From Quillaja saponaria (Eukaryota; Streptophyta; Magnoliopsida; Fabales; Quillajaceae), in assembly GCA_029379385.1 (NCBI GenBank), contig CM055612.1, positions 13,082,001 through 13,146,000 on the forward strand: a DNA stretch of 64,000 bases, written 5' to 3'. Shown one piece after another: positions 46,961 through 59,010 of the stretch. The position numbers and the translations under genes were made by a program. Below the pieces are notes generated by a model that did no database searches, was not told the origin of the DNA, and saw only the letters and a program-made list of their open reading frames with translations. Positions within the stretch are counted from its first letter, which is position 1, and each line of letters starts with the position of its first letter.

Positions 46961-48154
46961 TTCCAACTAAGTCACCTATTGTCTTCTACACTCTATCAAG
47001 TCTCTTTACAAGTTGTTTCAAAATTAGGACCAAGTGCTATAACACCCTTTGATCTTATATGTGTCCCTTTACTTATTCCTATATTACTATATTGTATTGA
47101 AGTGTATTACTCACCATTTAAAATATTATATGCATATATAAGTATATATAATTTAGGGACATAAAGATAGATTTATACTTTAAAAAATTTCTTTACATAG
47201 GGTATTCTTGATACGCTTATGTCTGTACTTATTTTACTCCTTTTTCCTTTGTATGTTACAGATTTCTAGCCTTTCTTTAAGAGTTGGTATAAAAAAATAA
47301 TATAATTACATGCAAATTTCCCTATTGACACTATATTTGAATAAGGTAGTTACATTGGTATACATAGTTGATTATATGAAAAATTACTTTCTAAGTGGTG
47401 AAAATTACTTTCTATATAAGCTTGTTACAATGGTTATCTATGATTAATGAATTATTATGATTATTTTCCCTTTCTTGTTCTTCAATTAGGCTATGTTATC
47501 TTTAACCTTAATGGAACCAGTTCTAGCTCTGAAGTGTATATTAGAATGTCTTGATTAACTCATCCTCTATCATTCTAGTGAATGAATTGAAGATGACCAC
47601 TTATAATTAGAAAGCTAAATTATTTATGAGTAATTTGGCTTAAAGTGAAAATAGCACAATGGATTCAAAAGATGTTATAGCTTCAGTTTCACCTTGATTT
47701 TATATATATGGTGAATTGTATTTACATCAATTTTAGCAAGGCTTATATTTCGGCCTTCCAACACATAGAGGACTTATACAAAACTTCAAAATAGAATCCT
47801 AGCTAAGCTTATGTATTACAATTTCTGTTTTGTTCTCACACTTGCTGACCTACAAATAATACATTAAGAAAGGCTTTCCACTCCCCATGTATGCCTCTGG
47901 ATCCCCAACATCATACCAACTACTTCAATGATACTAATACTCAAACACAATGTCATAACCAGGAAAATGCTCCATACATCACACACAGATGCCAAAATGT
48001 AACTCCACATACATGATGCTAATTCTAACCTTGATTAGTTTATAGATTAATCTGTACCACCACCAAATAATAGAATGAGACTGAAATTCTCAATAAGTAA
48101 TACTAACAATTTTAGCCGTAGAGGCAATGGTGTATAGTTTTAAAATTCCAAGAA
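46961..48154 (-). other. Chromovirus leader or inserted sequence between 5' LTR and gag
   Basis: There is no coding piece, and no recognisable tRNA-Met-type PBS was found next to the LTR. TATAACACCC near 47038 resembles an LTR start, so part of this stretch may be a further LTR insertion, but its limits could not be set. Confidence 0.35.
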
Positions 48155-49625
48155 TACATGTATAGCACATATGATCATAGTTCAAACAAATCAAGAAAAA
48201 CAAACAAAAGGGCTAATAATCCTAGTAACTCAACACCCGCACACTGTATACATATCCTTCTCAGGGTCTTTCACCCCCATACTCCAAAAATATATATATC
48301 ATCTTCTACCATAGCCTCCCAAGGGCTGAATTACTCCAATATTTTTATTCAAATATCAAATCAAATATATTTTAGGTATACCTGGATTCTAACTCACATT
48401 AAAAATGAAAACTTTGGCCCTTTCAATCACATACAAGCATTCACACTAACACATAACACACTAATTAGCAAAGTTTCAAAGATATAATATTCTTATTACA
48501 TAATCCAACTCAAAGCATTGAACACCCTCACTCAACCATTTTACACATATATACAAACATTCAAATCACAACTAGCAACCAAAAGGTAGTATCTTTCACT
48601 CACAAATTTACGGATTTTGTTCGTGGCTTCCTATAGGGTCCAAAAGCATCATCGAATTGACGTTAAGTTCTGAAGCTGAAATTACATTTTCCAAATATCA
48701 TTTAGGTTGTAAATTTTATAGGTTACAAGCCCTTGATCATAAAGATTTGGATATGCAAAGTTTCATTCATTATATTACATTTCACCTCTTTTAGGCATTT
48801 TGTCAAACACCTTAAGGGCACCTTTTTATTCCAATTCATGTATATATATCTTATTGTATCTAAACCAAGGGAAACAAGCTCTAACTCTTTAAACCCAATA
48901 CTATTTATAACTCAAACATTAAATTTAAAGTTAGATTAACCATTTAAGAGCAATCAAAAGCTTGAATTATGGAAGTTCCACAACAACCCAACAATAAATC
49001 CACCATTAACATCACTACCAAGCTTATATTCACCCTTGATACTACTTTTTTATTCCTAACCCATTCACATCCTACATCTGATCCTCAAACAAAACCAAAA
49101 GAATAGCAATAAACTCCAAGAAAACAAGAAACTTAGTAGGAGCAAAGGTTATTGGAGCTACCCCACAAGGAAAAACCGACAAGGCTACGTTGGAAAAGGT
49201 GGCTGCCACCATTGCTGCTATTGTCGTGACTAATGGCTACTGCCACTGCCACCATGAGCTGGCAGGAGACCCAAACCCAAGAAATCCCAAGCTGAACAGA
49301 AGTAAGGAGCAAAGTAAGAGGAGATGAGGGTTCGGCTATTGTTAGAAGGAGTTGGAGCTATCAAGAAGGACCAAAGAAAATTCAAGAAGCAGAGGATGTC
49401 TAGTCCACGGGAAAAGAAAGAAAAAGTGGAGAAAAATAGGGAAAAATAATAAGAAAAGAAAAGGAAAAGTCAAATAAAAATAAAGTGGGTATATATACAC
49501 ACACATATGAATAGTTATGTTGTTTTTTTATTTTGTTTATGTATTTTATTATTATTATTTTTTTTTATAACTAAAAGTTACCACAATATCTGTCAAACTT
49601 AACATTACAATATCGGGTTATAACA
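48155..49625 (-). repeat. 5' LTR of the Tekay/Del-like chromovirus
   Basis: On the minus strand it starts TGTTATAACCCGATATTG at 49625 and aligns with 39550-41033 in long blocks, including the region around 49140-49330 versus 40560-40740 (cctcccctt absent here, ccaagaaatcc present in both). The left edge is uncertain; similarity to the family may extend further left. Candidate target sequence after the LTR is tacaa (49626-49630). The open frame at 48158-48487 is within the LTR and unrecognised. Confidence 0.75.
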
Positions 49626-49996
49626 TACAACTTTTTGAAAACATTAATTATAAATTCATTTTTCATCAATTCGTGAGCTATTCATATTCTTTAATATTAA
49701 CTTTAATTATTTCAAACAATCTCTTTACTTTCTCATAATATTCATACTTTAAATTTGTTAATGACTCTTTACTTTCTCATTTAGTCTCAATACTTCCACC
49801 AACAAGGATTAGATATAGTGATAAGCTAGTTGCACTTCCAAGGTAAGAACACAATTTCCAACTTTGAAGCAAGCAATTGTTGGAAAGGTCATCCTAATCA
49901 TGATAGAGCTCGATAGATTAATCTCACAGCAATATCTATGAGAAAACTAGGAAACCAAAAAAAAAAATGGTATTAATATCTCCTCTATATATTAAG

Positions 49997-50195
49997 GAAA
50001 TGACATAATTTAAAACAAGTTTTCCCTTCTCCAAAAAGATTAAAAATCAATATATACCTCTTTATCTAGGTTTTTAAAATCAATATATACCTCATTAATG
50101 AAATGACATAATTTAAACAAGTTTTCCCTTATCCAAAAAGAAAAAGAAAATCAATATATACCTCTTTATCTAGGTTTTTAAAATCAATATATTTT
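49997..50195. repeat. Tandem duplication, 103 bp period
   Basis: gaaatgacataatttaaa...aagttttccctt..ccaaaaaga and tcaatatatacctctttatc occur at 49997 and again at 50100 with small differences; tatacctc also appears a third time at the junction. Confidence 0.8.
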
Positions 50196-51277
50196 GAAAC
50201 CACTTAATATTTCTCAACATCAATTTATGACCTTTCATATTTCATTTTAAATTATTTTACACAATCTGTTCACATTCTCATAATATTTCTACTGCAAAAT
50301 TGTGACCATGGATTTTCAATTTTTGATCTGACATAGATTGTCTTCTATTTAAAGAGGAGATATTAAACCCTCAGCATCTTATGTCATGTACAATAACTAT
50401 CTAAAAATGATCATCCTACTTTTATGACACCAATCTTCTTACTATGCGTTGTAAGTGTTTTTTTTTTTTTTTTCTTATCATATTCTCCTCCTCTAATAAT
50501 GCAAAATTGCATGAATACATTAGCCAATAGCATATGTAAGTGGTGGTATACATATTTCTTTCATTTATATCTCTTAATTATAATATACAATATAAAAATT
50601 AAAATTCTATAGTCTTCTATCTGGATTTTGATACGTCACTTGTTTTGTAAATCCTGCAGGAGGGAGAAGATTTATGATCAATACCAAAAACATCTTTTTT
50701 AGTTTCTAACTTTTTATATTCTCCATCATTAATCCTACTACTATTTTCTTACAACAACTTCTCATATTCTATGTTAAACTTTTTTATAAATATTTTTAAG
50801 ATTTGAAGCAAAATAACCAGTCAACCTGAGAAAAACTAATTTAATTTTATATTTTTAATTATGTTGTTTAAATATATAAATGGTAGTAATGTATAAATAA
50901 TTAATTAATATATTATTTAAATAATAAATTAAAAACAAATTCGTCCATTTACCTGGTTATAAACTAGTTAAGCAATTAAGCTCGTGGCGTCGTGGGCGGC
51001 TCAACCCACAAGTCCAACTCAGTCTTGCCAGTCTCAGGTGATGATTTTTAAGGGTTGGGTCCCACACACTCCACTTGATTTTTGGATAAACAACCATTTC
51101 GTTACCGATTGACGAACCTAAATCCCACCAAGTCACCAACCAAGAACGCTAAAAATCAGGTGGTCATAATTCATGTCAACACGTAGGTGGTTTTGGTGAA
51201 CAAGATAATATTTTATTAAAGTACTATATTATACTGAAAATAATGCACTTAGTGGCTAGCAACCCAACACGAAAAGT

Positions 51278-51368
51278 TTCTTTGCAAGTTGCTGATTAAT
51301 AATTGAGCACAGTTGTACAAGCGTTCTTTGCAAGTTGCTGATTAATAATTGAGCACAGTTGTACAAGC
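51278..51368. repeat. Two perfect 45 bp direct repeats
   Basis: ttctttgcaagttgctgatt...cagttgtacaagc at 51278-51322 is repeated without change at 51324-51368, with one base between. Perfect identity in a drifting region points to a recent duplication or an assembly artefact. Confidence 0.9.
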
Positions 51369-54300
51369 TAGTATTGAGGTTGGAACAATTTGGAGGGGTT
51401 CATCCCCCAATGACCTGTCCGTCAACTACTTTTTTCCTCCATAGTGCTTTGTTTTTCCAGCAATTGGAATTTTTGTTTTTTGTTTTCTGTTTAGTTCCCA
51501 GGTCATAACCACTCACAAAAATATTCGAATGCAAGATTAATAAAAGAAATATTGATCATTAGACTATCTCATTTGGTGTGTTGTTCTAACATAAATTAAG
51601 CTCCAATTTATTATATAGTTGAATTTGCACTTGGTTACCAAACTCCATGCAAGTTAACTATCATTTAAGAAGAACTTATAATCAAAATAGACATTCATAT
51701 TTTAATTTTTTATTTTTTGTTATTTGTATTTTTATATCATTTGAAACAATCAACCAAAAATTGTTGAGTATAATAATTGAAAAATAGTAACATGAAAATA
51801 TTGTTTCCTCTTAGTCTGTAAATTGTTTTAATTAATTTTTTTATTTAATTAATTATTCTACTAATTATTATTTAAAATAAATATTAAAAAATATCAACTA
51901 ACTTGAAATTTTCTTTTCTTTTACCTTTTAGTTTTTATTTATTTTTATTATTGCATATTATAAGATAAAACTTATGAATCTTGTGGAGAACTTAATATTT
52001 TTTATTTTATTTTTACATATTCATAAAATTTTGTTCATGGTGAAAAAATAAAAACAATCATGTCATTAATATTGTGCAATAAATATTTTAAAGAATTTGT
52101 ATAATAAAAAAATTAGAGTTAATTAATAATGAAAAAAAAAAGATGCAGACATTTGATACATACTAATAATGAATTCTAAGAATTTAGAAAAATAATTAGA
52201 TGAATACTGAAAAATAATTAGATGAATACTAAAAAATAAAATAAAATGATATATAGAAAAGAAGAAAAAAATAAATATGCAAAAATATTACTATGTCATC
52301 ATTTTTTGATGACTACACTAATCTGTTTTGGTGAAATTTTTTAAAAAATAAAAAAAATAATTTTAAATATCTTAAACGATATAAAAAAAGTAAGTGCTTA
52401 TTATACAAAATTGTGATTGTAGTTGTAATTCTCAAGCCGTAGTTAACTCGAACAAAAGACAATACCTAATAGTGGGGTATATGTTCATTGTGCAGGTTAT
52501 CATCACACCTCGATCAACTAAATATACTTTCTTGACCCTGATTCTAGATTTGCAACCATGCTTTGCACCCCATATTTTTTCTACAATGGCAGATCCTGTT
52601 AACCGTTACTTTACCAATGTTGGAACTTCTATTTCCATTATTAACATTATCAAAAAAAGCATTATGATGAAGAGAAAATTTGGAGTGTAAAATTAGCTAT
52701 GAAAAGTAACATTTTTTTTTTTACAAGAAAAATAACATATTTCCATGAAGTTAATGGAATGACTTATGTTATGGCATCATATTTTTTAGAAAATTTTTCT
52801 AAGCGAGTGTATTAAAAGTACTTGTTCAATCTCAATTAATAAGAAATTTATTATATTTATTACACTAGGCCACAATTTTAGTATTATTTAATACATAAAT
52901 TATTATTTTAAAAAAATTTTAATTTTTAAAAATTATATTTATTACAACTTAATATATACCTTTAAAATTCTTGTTATAATTTATATATTTATTTATTTAT
53001 TTTTTATGAAAGGAGGTATAAACACTAAATTTAGTGACGACTAAGAAAGATAATTATTTTGTGTATTGTAATACTACTATGTTCAACAGGAATGGACCAA
53101 GAAATTTTACATAATACGGACCGTCATCATATTAATATTTTTCGTTGAAAATTATTACTAACTTTATTTTGATAAATTATTCTAATTTCTATGTATTATG
53201 GTGATATTATAAGGACATCATTTATTTTTAAAACAAATACACAAACATTTCTTAAAACTTAAAATTAAGATAAAATACATAAAAATATTCTTAGACATAT
53301 TCTTTTTTCTATTTATTGACTAAGTGACAAGTATAACATTATTTAGTAAAATTAACAGTTAGATGACATTATTTTAATTAAAAAGAGTTACAAACAAAAA
53401 TTAAAATAATGATTATTCTAACAATAAAAATTATATATATAAACAATAAATATAATACATTATAAAAGATAAATTATTGTATATATCTTAACAATTGAAA
53501 TAAACTAACGTCGAAGGTCAATTGGTTCAAATAGTTATTCTTGTGTATACCAATAGCTTCTGAACAAATTTTGCCTTCATCTAAGATGAGATTACGGGAA
53601 TAAAGATAACTACCTCCCATTTACATCATAATCCCCGTAGACTTCTTACAAAGCTAAAAATAAAATAAAAATGATTATAATGGTTAAGACAGCATCTTAT
53701 TCAATATTATAATTCAAAAACTAATCCTAGCAAATAGATTATATTTTTTTCCAAGATTTTAATTTCACGCTTTTGAAGTTAACTTGTCTTTAAACCCTTT
53801 TTTTCCCTAATTACACAGAAATTTTTTATTTCAAAAAACCTTCATATTCTTTTGAAATTATTACATAATCTTAATTACTTAATATTAAGATGGATTCTCT
53901 AGGAGAAGATTTTCAATCTCAAATCAGTAAGGTTAAAATAGATGCAAAAAAAAAAGTGTTTTAAAGAGTTTCACTGTGTGTTGTCATGCTCTAAAATACG
54001 AACAAGCCAGGTTGATTGAAAATTTAACGTTATTTTATCTTTATTTATATTTGATACAATTCTTTTAAAAAAATAAAGACTAAAATGTTAAAATATCTCT
54101 TCAATTTTAACCACTTTTAAATACACTCACTGTATTAAATTATATTAATCACACTTCTTCAACTTCCAACTATTTTTAAATACACTCTCCTAATATTCAA
54201 TTATAGTAATCACACCCATTCTATTTTAAAAGTTTTTAAATTTACAACCTCATAAGTTATGAAATTTCCCACAATTTATACATGTTCTTTTTTCAGTTTT

Positions 54301-55011
54301 CCGTTTTCTTTTTATTTTTTTTCTAAATGACAACCTTTATTAGTTATGAAATTTCTCACAACTTAAACATGTTTTTTTTTTTAAATGACAACCTTTATTT
54401 GTCTGATTTATGTTTCTTTTTATGACTTTAAATATTTATAAATCCATTTAAAATTTGATTGAAATTTGATACAGTTATGATTAATGAAAATTTTGTTTTG
54501 ATTACAGATTAATGAGATTTTTAGAGGTGGAGTAGTATTCTATTGAATATAAACGTGTTTGTTTCCTTTAATTTGGTGCATCTATATTATCAGTTACAAT
54601 GTCTTGTTTTGGACTGGTAAAAAATAAAATCCAAAAAATTTGACAAGAAAAAAATTTAATTAATTTGTTTTAATAAAACAAATATTAATGATTGCATAAA
54701 ATATTTCGGTCAATTTTGAGATTATATAAAAGTGACCCAAAAGTTGAAGGGATATGAGCATTTCAAAAAATTCAAAGATGAAATGATGCGATTAATGCAA
54801 TTAAAAATTGAGATAATTGCAGGATTATTTTAAAATTTCAGCCAAAAATATATACAACGAAAGCAATGAACCACAAGAAATCATCTGTACTAATCTAAAT
54901 TCCCAAAAAGAGACTAAATTTATATAAGAAAATACAAATGAAAGCCCTGCCAATATTTCTCATGAATCTGACCATTTAGAAAAGATTGTACTCCTTTGCC
55001 AGTAATGATCT

Positions 55012-55017
55012 TTTATT
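55012..55017 (-). terminator. Candidate polyadenylation signal of the RR-TZF gene
   Basis: AATAAA on the minus strand, about 245 bases beyond the terminal stop at 55263. Plant signals are weakly conserved, so this is only the best match in the expected range. Confidence 0.3.
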
Positions 55018-55262
55018 AAGGAAAATATATCCACTAAATATGGGGGAAACTAAATTATAATACAAGAAGAAATTCAGCATACTTGCTTCATCTAATCGTT
55101 CAGCAACTCCTCCTAGTAACCTAGTAGAAACTTTCTCATTCTGCAATTTTATGCTTTGTAACTTTCTCCATTTCAAACTAACTGTATTTTTTGGAATGTT
55201 AAAAAAAAGAATAAATAAAACTTGTCAGGATAATCAAGGAGCACCGCAATGGCAGAGTTTGC

Positions 55263-57261
55263 TTACGCTACCATCTGCTCCTGTTCTATATACCGCTGCT
55301 CCTCCCATGGGGAAAGCATCTCTTTTCTGAGACCATATTGCTGCGTCTCAGTACCAAACCTCCTAGAACTATTAGGGGGAGCATCTCTAACCAATGAATG
55401 AACCCAAGAGACATCTGGCTCATCAACATCTGATGCAACCAAGGAGGTGGGAGTTGCCACATTGTTGTTTCGGAACCCAAAAGAAGCAGATTTCTTTAGT
55501 TTGTTCAGCTCATCTCCATTTACTCCCCAGTCTAATTTACCATCAGGAGAGCTCCAATCTGACAGAACCGATGACATCCTAGTTGCAGAGTTGCCAGCTG
55601 CAATTAGCCCATGATGTTGGGTTACTGCTCCACGATCAATAAAACTCTGGCTCCTTTTTGTGAAAGCAGAGGACCTGGAATTCATCATTGCCGCAGCCAC
55701 AGCAGCAGAAGAGTCAAAACCGTATAGTGAGGGTTTTCTAACTGGAGAAGAGAGGTTGGTTGGGTAGCTTCCACGAAGCTGGTTCATGTTCTGCCGCATC
55801 TGAAGCCCAGTTGGAGATTGCGACTGAGTAGGTGTTGTAGGATTTACTGGACAGTCCATGCAATTGGGATAACATTGAGGTATCATCACATCCTAGAATA
55901 TCATCAAGGTTAGTAGGCTTCAAATCTCCAATACGGCCGAATTCCTTGTTTCTCATAGATGGAGAAGAGATTCGAGAAATCTCCTCCATCAATTGTTGCT
56001 GCTGCTGTTTTTGGCCAGAAAGATATTCAAGCTTAAGCAATTCCATCTCCAAATCCAGACCTCTAGCACTCGAAGTAGTTTTCAGCCGGCTACCTGGTAG
56101 CTGCAAGGAAGGTGGGGTGAAGTTAATCTTGTTCTGCCACATGTTTCCACTTTTGGGAGAAGAAGAAGCTGCTAGGGGAGACATGGGTGGAGTTGATGCA
56201 GTAGGCATTGACAAAGACGGGGAACTAAGAGCCAATGGACTCATGACTGTCATGTCTAGCGTATTAGTTGAAAGAGACTTTGGTGAAGGCATAGCTGAGC
56301 CAGTGGAAGCATACACAGGGCGTAACTCTTCAGGTTTATGAGCAAAGAAACACACTTTCCTATTGCATCCAGTCTCATCCTTGCAAAGCCGGGTTCGATA
56401 CTGGGCAGGATGGAGCCAGGACTCAAATACACCATGTGCATAGTCGCAGGTATCCCCCTTTGGGCATGTCCCTTTACGAAACTCAAGGCAGGGTACACAG
56501 CTGTAGGGGTACTTCAGGGGGTCTCTCCTCCTTGCATTCTCTCCTGGATGAACGAAAGGACACTCAGTCCAGTCATGGGAGTAAGCCCTCGAACAAGGCT
56601 TCACCTTGAAAGTGAACATCCTAAATTCATCAGTTCCATATATACCATCATTAATGTCAGGCAGTGACATATCAATGAGATATTCTTTCTTCTCAATTTC
56701 TTGTTTTGGAGGCACTGTAATCTTCAGCTGCTCCTCAATGTAGTTGATGGTTTCATGACTCTCCCCAACAAACTTATCACCTCTCAGCAACAATTCCATC
56801 GCCTTCCTTCTTGAATTAGACTGAGAATTAAAAGCAGGTGCAATCAGGTTAATGGGCTTATTTCCATTAGCATCTAGGCAATCAGCATCAGCACCAGCAT
56901 CAAGCAAGTGCTTAACAATCTCAAGGGAAGATTCAGAGCCACCAGCAACAGCACAATGGAGAGCAGTGACCCTAGCAGAACCACAAACCCTGTTGACATC
57001 AACCTTGCCTGACTCAACTATATACTTCAAAATCTTAATGCTTCCAAACATAGAAGCAATCATGAGTGGTGTTCTCTCCTCCAAACCCATCTTTTTAGAT
57101 CCAATTCTTCTGCCATACCAAAAGCTTTCCTTGTCGATATTAAAACCCTTCTCTTCTACTAAACTTCTAAAGGCGTCAAGATCATCGGATGCAGACAATT
57201 CAAGCAAAACCAAGAATTTATGGACATCACCGTCATTCTGCTTCTGAAACTTACTATCCAT
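55263..57261 (-). CDS. RR-TZF CCCH zinc-finger protein with ankyrin repeats; +1 frameshift near the C-terminus
   Basis: Family (AtC3H29/47/56/66-like): RNA-binding regulators of stress and hormone responses, moving between nucleus and cytoplasmic granules. The start is taken at ATG 57261 ([12 protein letters not shown]); the frame is open further upstream but the in-frame start there is GTG. In 57261 numbering: ankyrin repeats at residues about 64-131 ([24 protein letters not shown]). The RR motif is C223-X5-H-X4-C-X3-H238. The tandem zinc fingers are C258-X7-C-X5-C-X3-H276, a 16-residue linker, and C293-X5-C-X4-C-X3-H308. Then come Ser/Pro-rich regions, a leucine-rich helix [13 protein letters not shown] and a Q5 run. 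After residue 471 (GLS, 55849) the frame reads unrelated residues to a stop at 55738, giving 507 aa. The conserved tail ([14 protein letters not shown] to the terminal EQEQMVA, stop 55263) lies in the +1 frame. Total would be about 665 aa, normal for the family. No intron in the CDS. Confidence 0.9.
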
Positions 57262-57312
57262 GATGTGATCTGAGGGCAAAGTTTTTTGTCTGAACCAGTG
57301 CACGTATCAGTC

Positions 57313-57831
57313 CTGCATAATTTTGAAAAGCATGAACCCACTCAATTCATGATATAACTGAAACCAACATTAGACTATTGTTGAACTATAGTCCCGGAAA
57401 TTCCGGATAATATCTTATAAAATAAATGGTTTTAAACCTTCGGGAACACTTGGTTATCTAATTATTTACCTAATATTCTTCTCGACGATTTTCTCACCAA
57501 ACAAACAGGTCAATTGATCAAAGTAACCTAAAACAAAATAACTGCTATGATCTAAGCCAGCTACTTGGGTCTCCAACTTTCTATCAGAATCTTGAGTGAA
57601 AAGCAAGTTGGACAAAGCAAGAAAACCCAGAATCAATATTCCAAACTTGGATCTACCAAATTCAAAATCCATAGAAAATTTTATCTTTCTCAAATAAATC
57701 AAAAGCGCCCATAACCCATTAGGGTATTCATCAACATCCACTAAATTCAAACAAACATTAAAGAGAGAAAATACGTGTATCAGATACTGAAATCATCTAA
57801 AGCAGGACTCTGATTCTTCACAAAAACATAC
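57313..57831 (-). other. 5'UTR intron of the RR-TZF gene
   Basis: On the minus strand a donor AAAG|GTATGT (GT at 57831-57830) and acceptor TATGCAG|GA (AG at 57314-57313) bracket a 519 bp intron. It ends 51 bases before the start codon. The upstream frame is GC-richer than the intron, and the arrangement (non-coding first exon, single coding exon) is common for this family. Splice sites are inferred. Confidence 0.6.
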
Positions 57832-57945
57832 CTTTGAATGCTTTGTCTATTATGGGAGATTCTTCAATTGGGTTTTTGCAGGATTTTCATTTGGGTTTCG
57901 TTACAGTGTAAAATCGAGAAGACCTCGATTGGAAATTTGAGTTGG
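57832..57945 (-). other. Probable non-coding exon 1 of the RR-TZF gene
   Basis: The stretch between the candidate TATA box and the donor at 57831 has the GC-rich, CT/AG-patterned character of plant 5'UTRs. The transcription start is not visible; the upstream limit is an estimate. Confidence 0.4.
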
Positions 57946-57967
57946 GAAGATAGCCGGGGCTCTGGCC

Positions 57968-57978
57968 CCTTTTATCCC
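57968..57978 (-). promoter_or_regulatory. Candidate TATA box of the RR-TZF gene
   Basis: On the minus strand gggataaaagg sits about 140 bases upstream of the donor, in a GC-rich stretch. It is the best TATA-like match near exon 1. Confidence 0.35.
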
Positions 57979-58054
57979 TCTACCTCAGAGGACACGAGCA
58001 ATAAACAAGAAGGGAGGAGGAAAGTGTGAATATTCTTCTTCGCTCTTTCTCTTC

Positions 58055-58066
58055 GGTCAAAGTCAA
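58055..58066 (-). promoter_or_regulatory. Paired W-box cores upstream of the RR-TZF gene
   Basis: On the minus strand TTGACTTTGACC contains two W-box cores (TTGACT, TTGACC). A third TTGACC-type site, on the plus strand, is at about 58248-58253. WRKY factors bind such sites, and stress-responsive control is plausible for this family, but binding here is inferred. Confidence 0.4.
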
Positions 58067-58079
58067 AACTTCAAAGGGA

Positions 58080-58654
58080 GGGCCACTTCTTTATCATTGT
58101 TTGTTCGTTTCTTGCTCAATGAAACTCTAATGAAATTCAAATCAAGTTTAAATTCACATGGACCACTCGGCCACTCCCCCTGTGAATCCCAACGCGCAAT
58201 TGTGGGTTCCTTTCTCCTTTGTTCTCTTTTTTATTGCTTTTGCAACGTTTGACCAAAATAAAAGAGAGAGGAATATTTTTTGGAAAAGGGAAAACGAAAA
58301 TAATATACTTTTTAGTTTACTAAAGTAGGAATATAAGTGAATTATTGCAAAATAATTTTCTATATTCTTCTACTTTATTTTTGTATATGTAGGCATATTT
58401 TTCTTGGTCCTAAAGTCACAGAGTTGAAAATTTTTTTTCCCTCAAAGTTAAGGACTTATGTGACAAATCAAGCATTTCCTCAATTTTAAGAAGATTACAC
58501 TAATATCTACAAAATTGAATTAAAATTATATAAAAGAAATTCGAGCATATTGTTACTTTAGGCTAGTTGCCTTGGTCTACTAATGGATATTTTAACAGAA
58601 AATTGGTTATGCACATATTTTTATTTATATATTATATTGACTTAAGAGGCAAGG

Positions 58655-58686
<32 letters not shown>

Positions 58687-59010
58687 TATACCCTTTATGG
58701 AGATTTAATTTTCTTACTTATGCTCCATGTGTTTTGATTAAATTTCGTGATAAAAAATAGAGTTTTTAGGAGTTTTGGTATTTTGGATTGACTGCTCTTT
58801 TATTTTGTATCTATATCTATAGCCATCTAGCTAATTAGACAAAGTCCACGAAATACTCTAGGTGCAATTCTGCATATTTATATACTAACTGCTTAAGTGG
58901 ACCAAGTTTTATTTGTTTCCATTGAAGTCAATAGATTTAGTAGAATGTATGGTAATCAACCATTGCTTATGTTTCATCCATATTAGTATTTAAGTGATAT
59001 CATTGGTTGT
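58080..59010. other. Intergenic region upstream of the RR-TZF gene
   Basis: AT-rich apart from a GC-richer patch near 58150-58210. It includes a T25 run at 58655-58679. No gene seen. Confidence 0.45.

Larger units (their letters stand above)
49626..54950. other. AT-rich intergenic region
   Basis: No gene recognised over about 5.3 kb. It holds a 103 bp-period duplication (49997-50195), a 46 bp-period duplication (51278-51368), a T-run at 50460-50473 and long low-complexity A/T stretches. The short open frames (50424-50612, 50957-51139, 52394-52690) have no family signature. Confidence 0.55.

Noticed and set aside
55286..57247. Several open frames on both strands across the RR-TZF gene
   Set aside because: They are shadows of the coding frames in a GC-richer gene and show no independent signature.
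57303..57303. Upstream start for the RR-TZF protein (14 residues longer)
   Set aside because: The codon there is GTG, not ATG, and family members begin near the MDSKFQ-type sequence.
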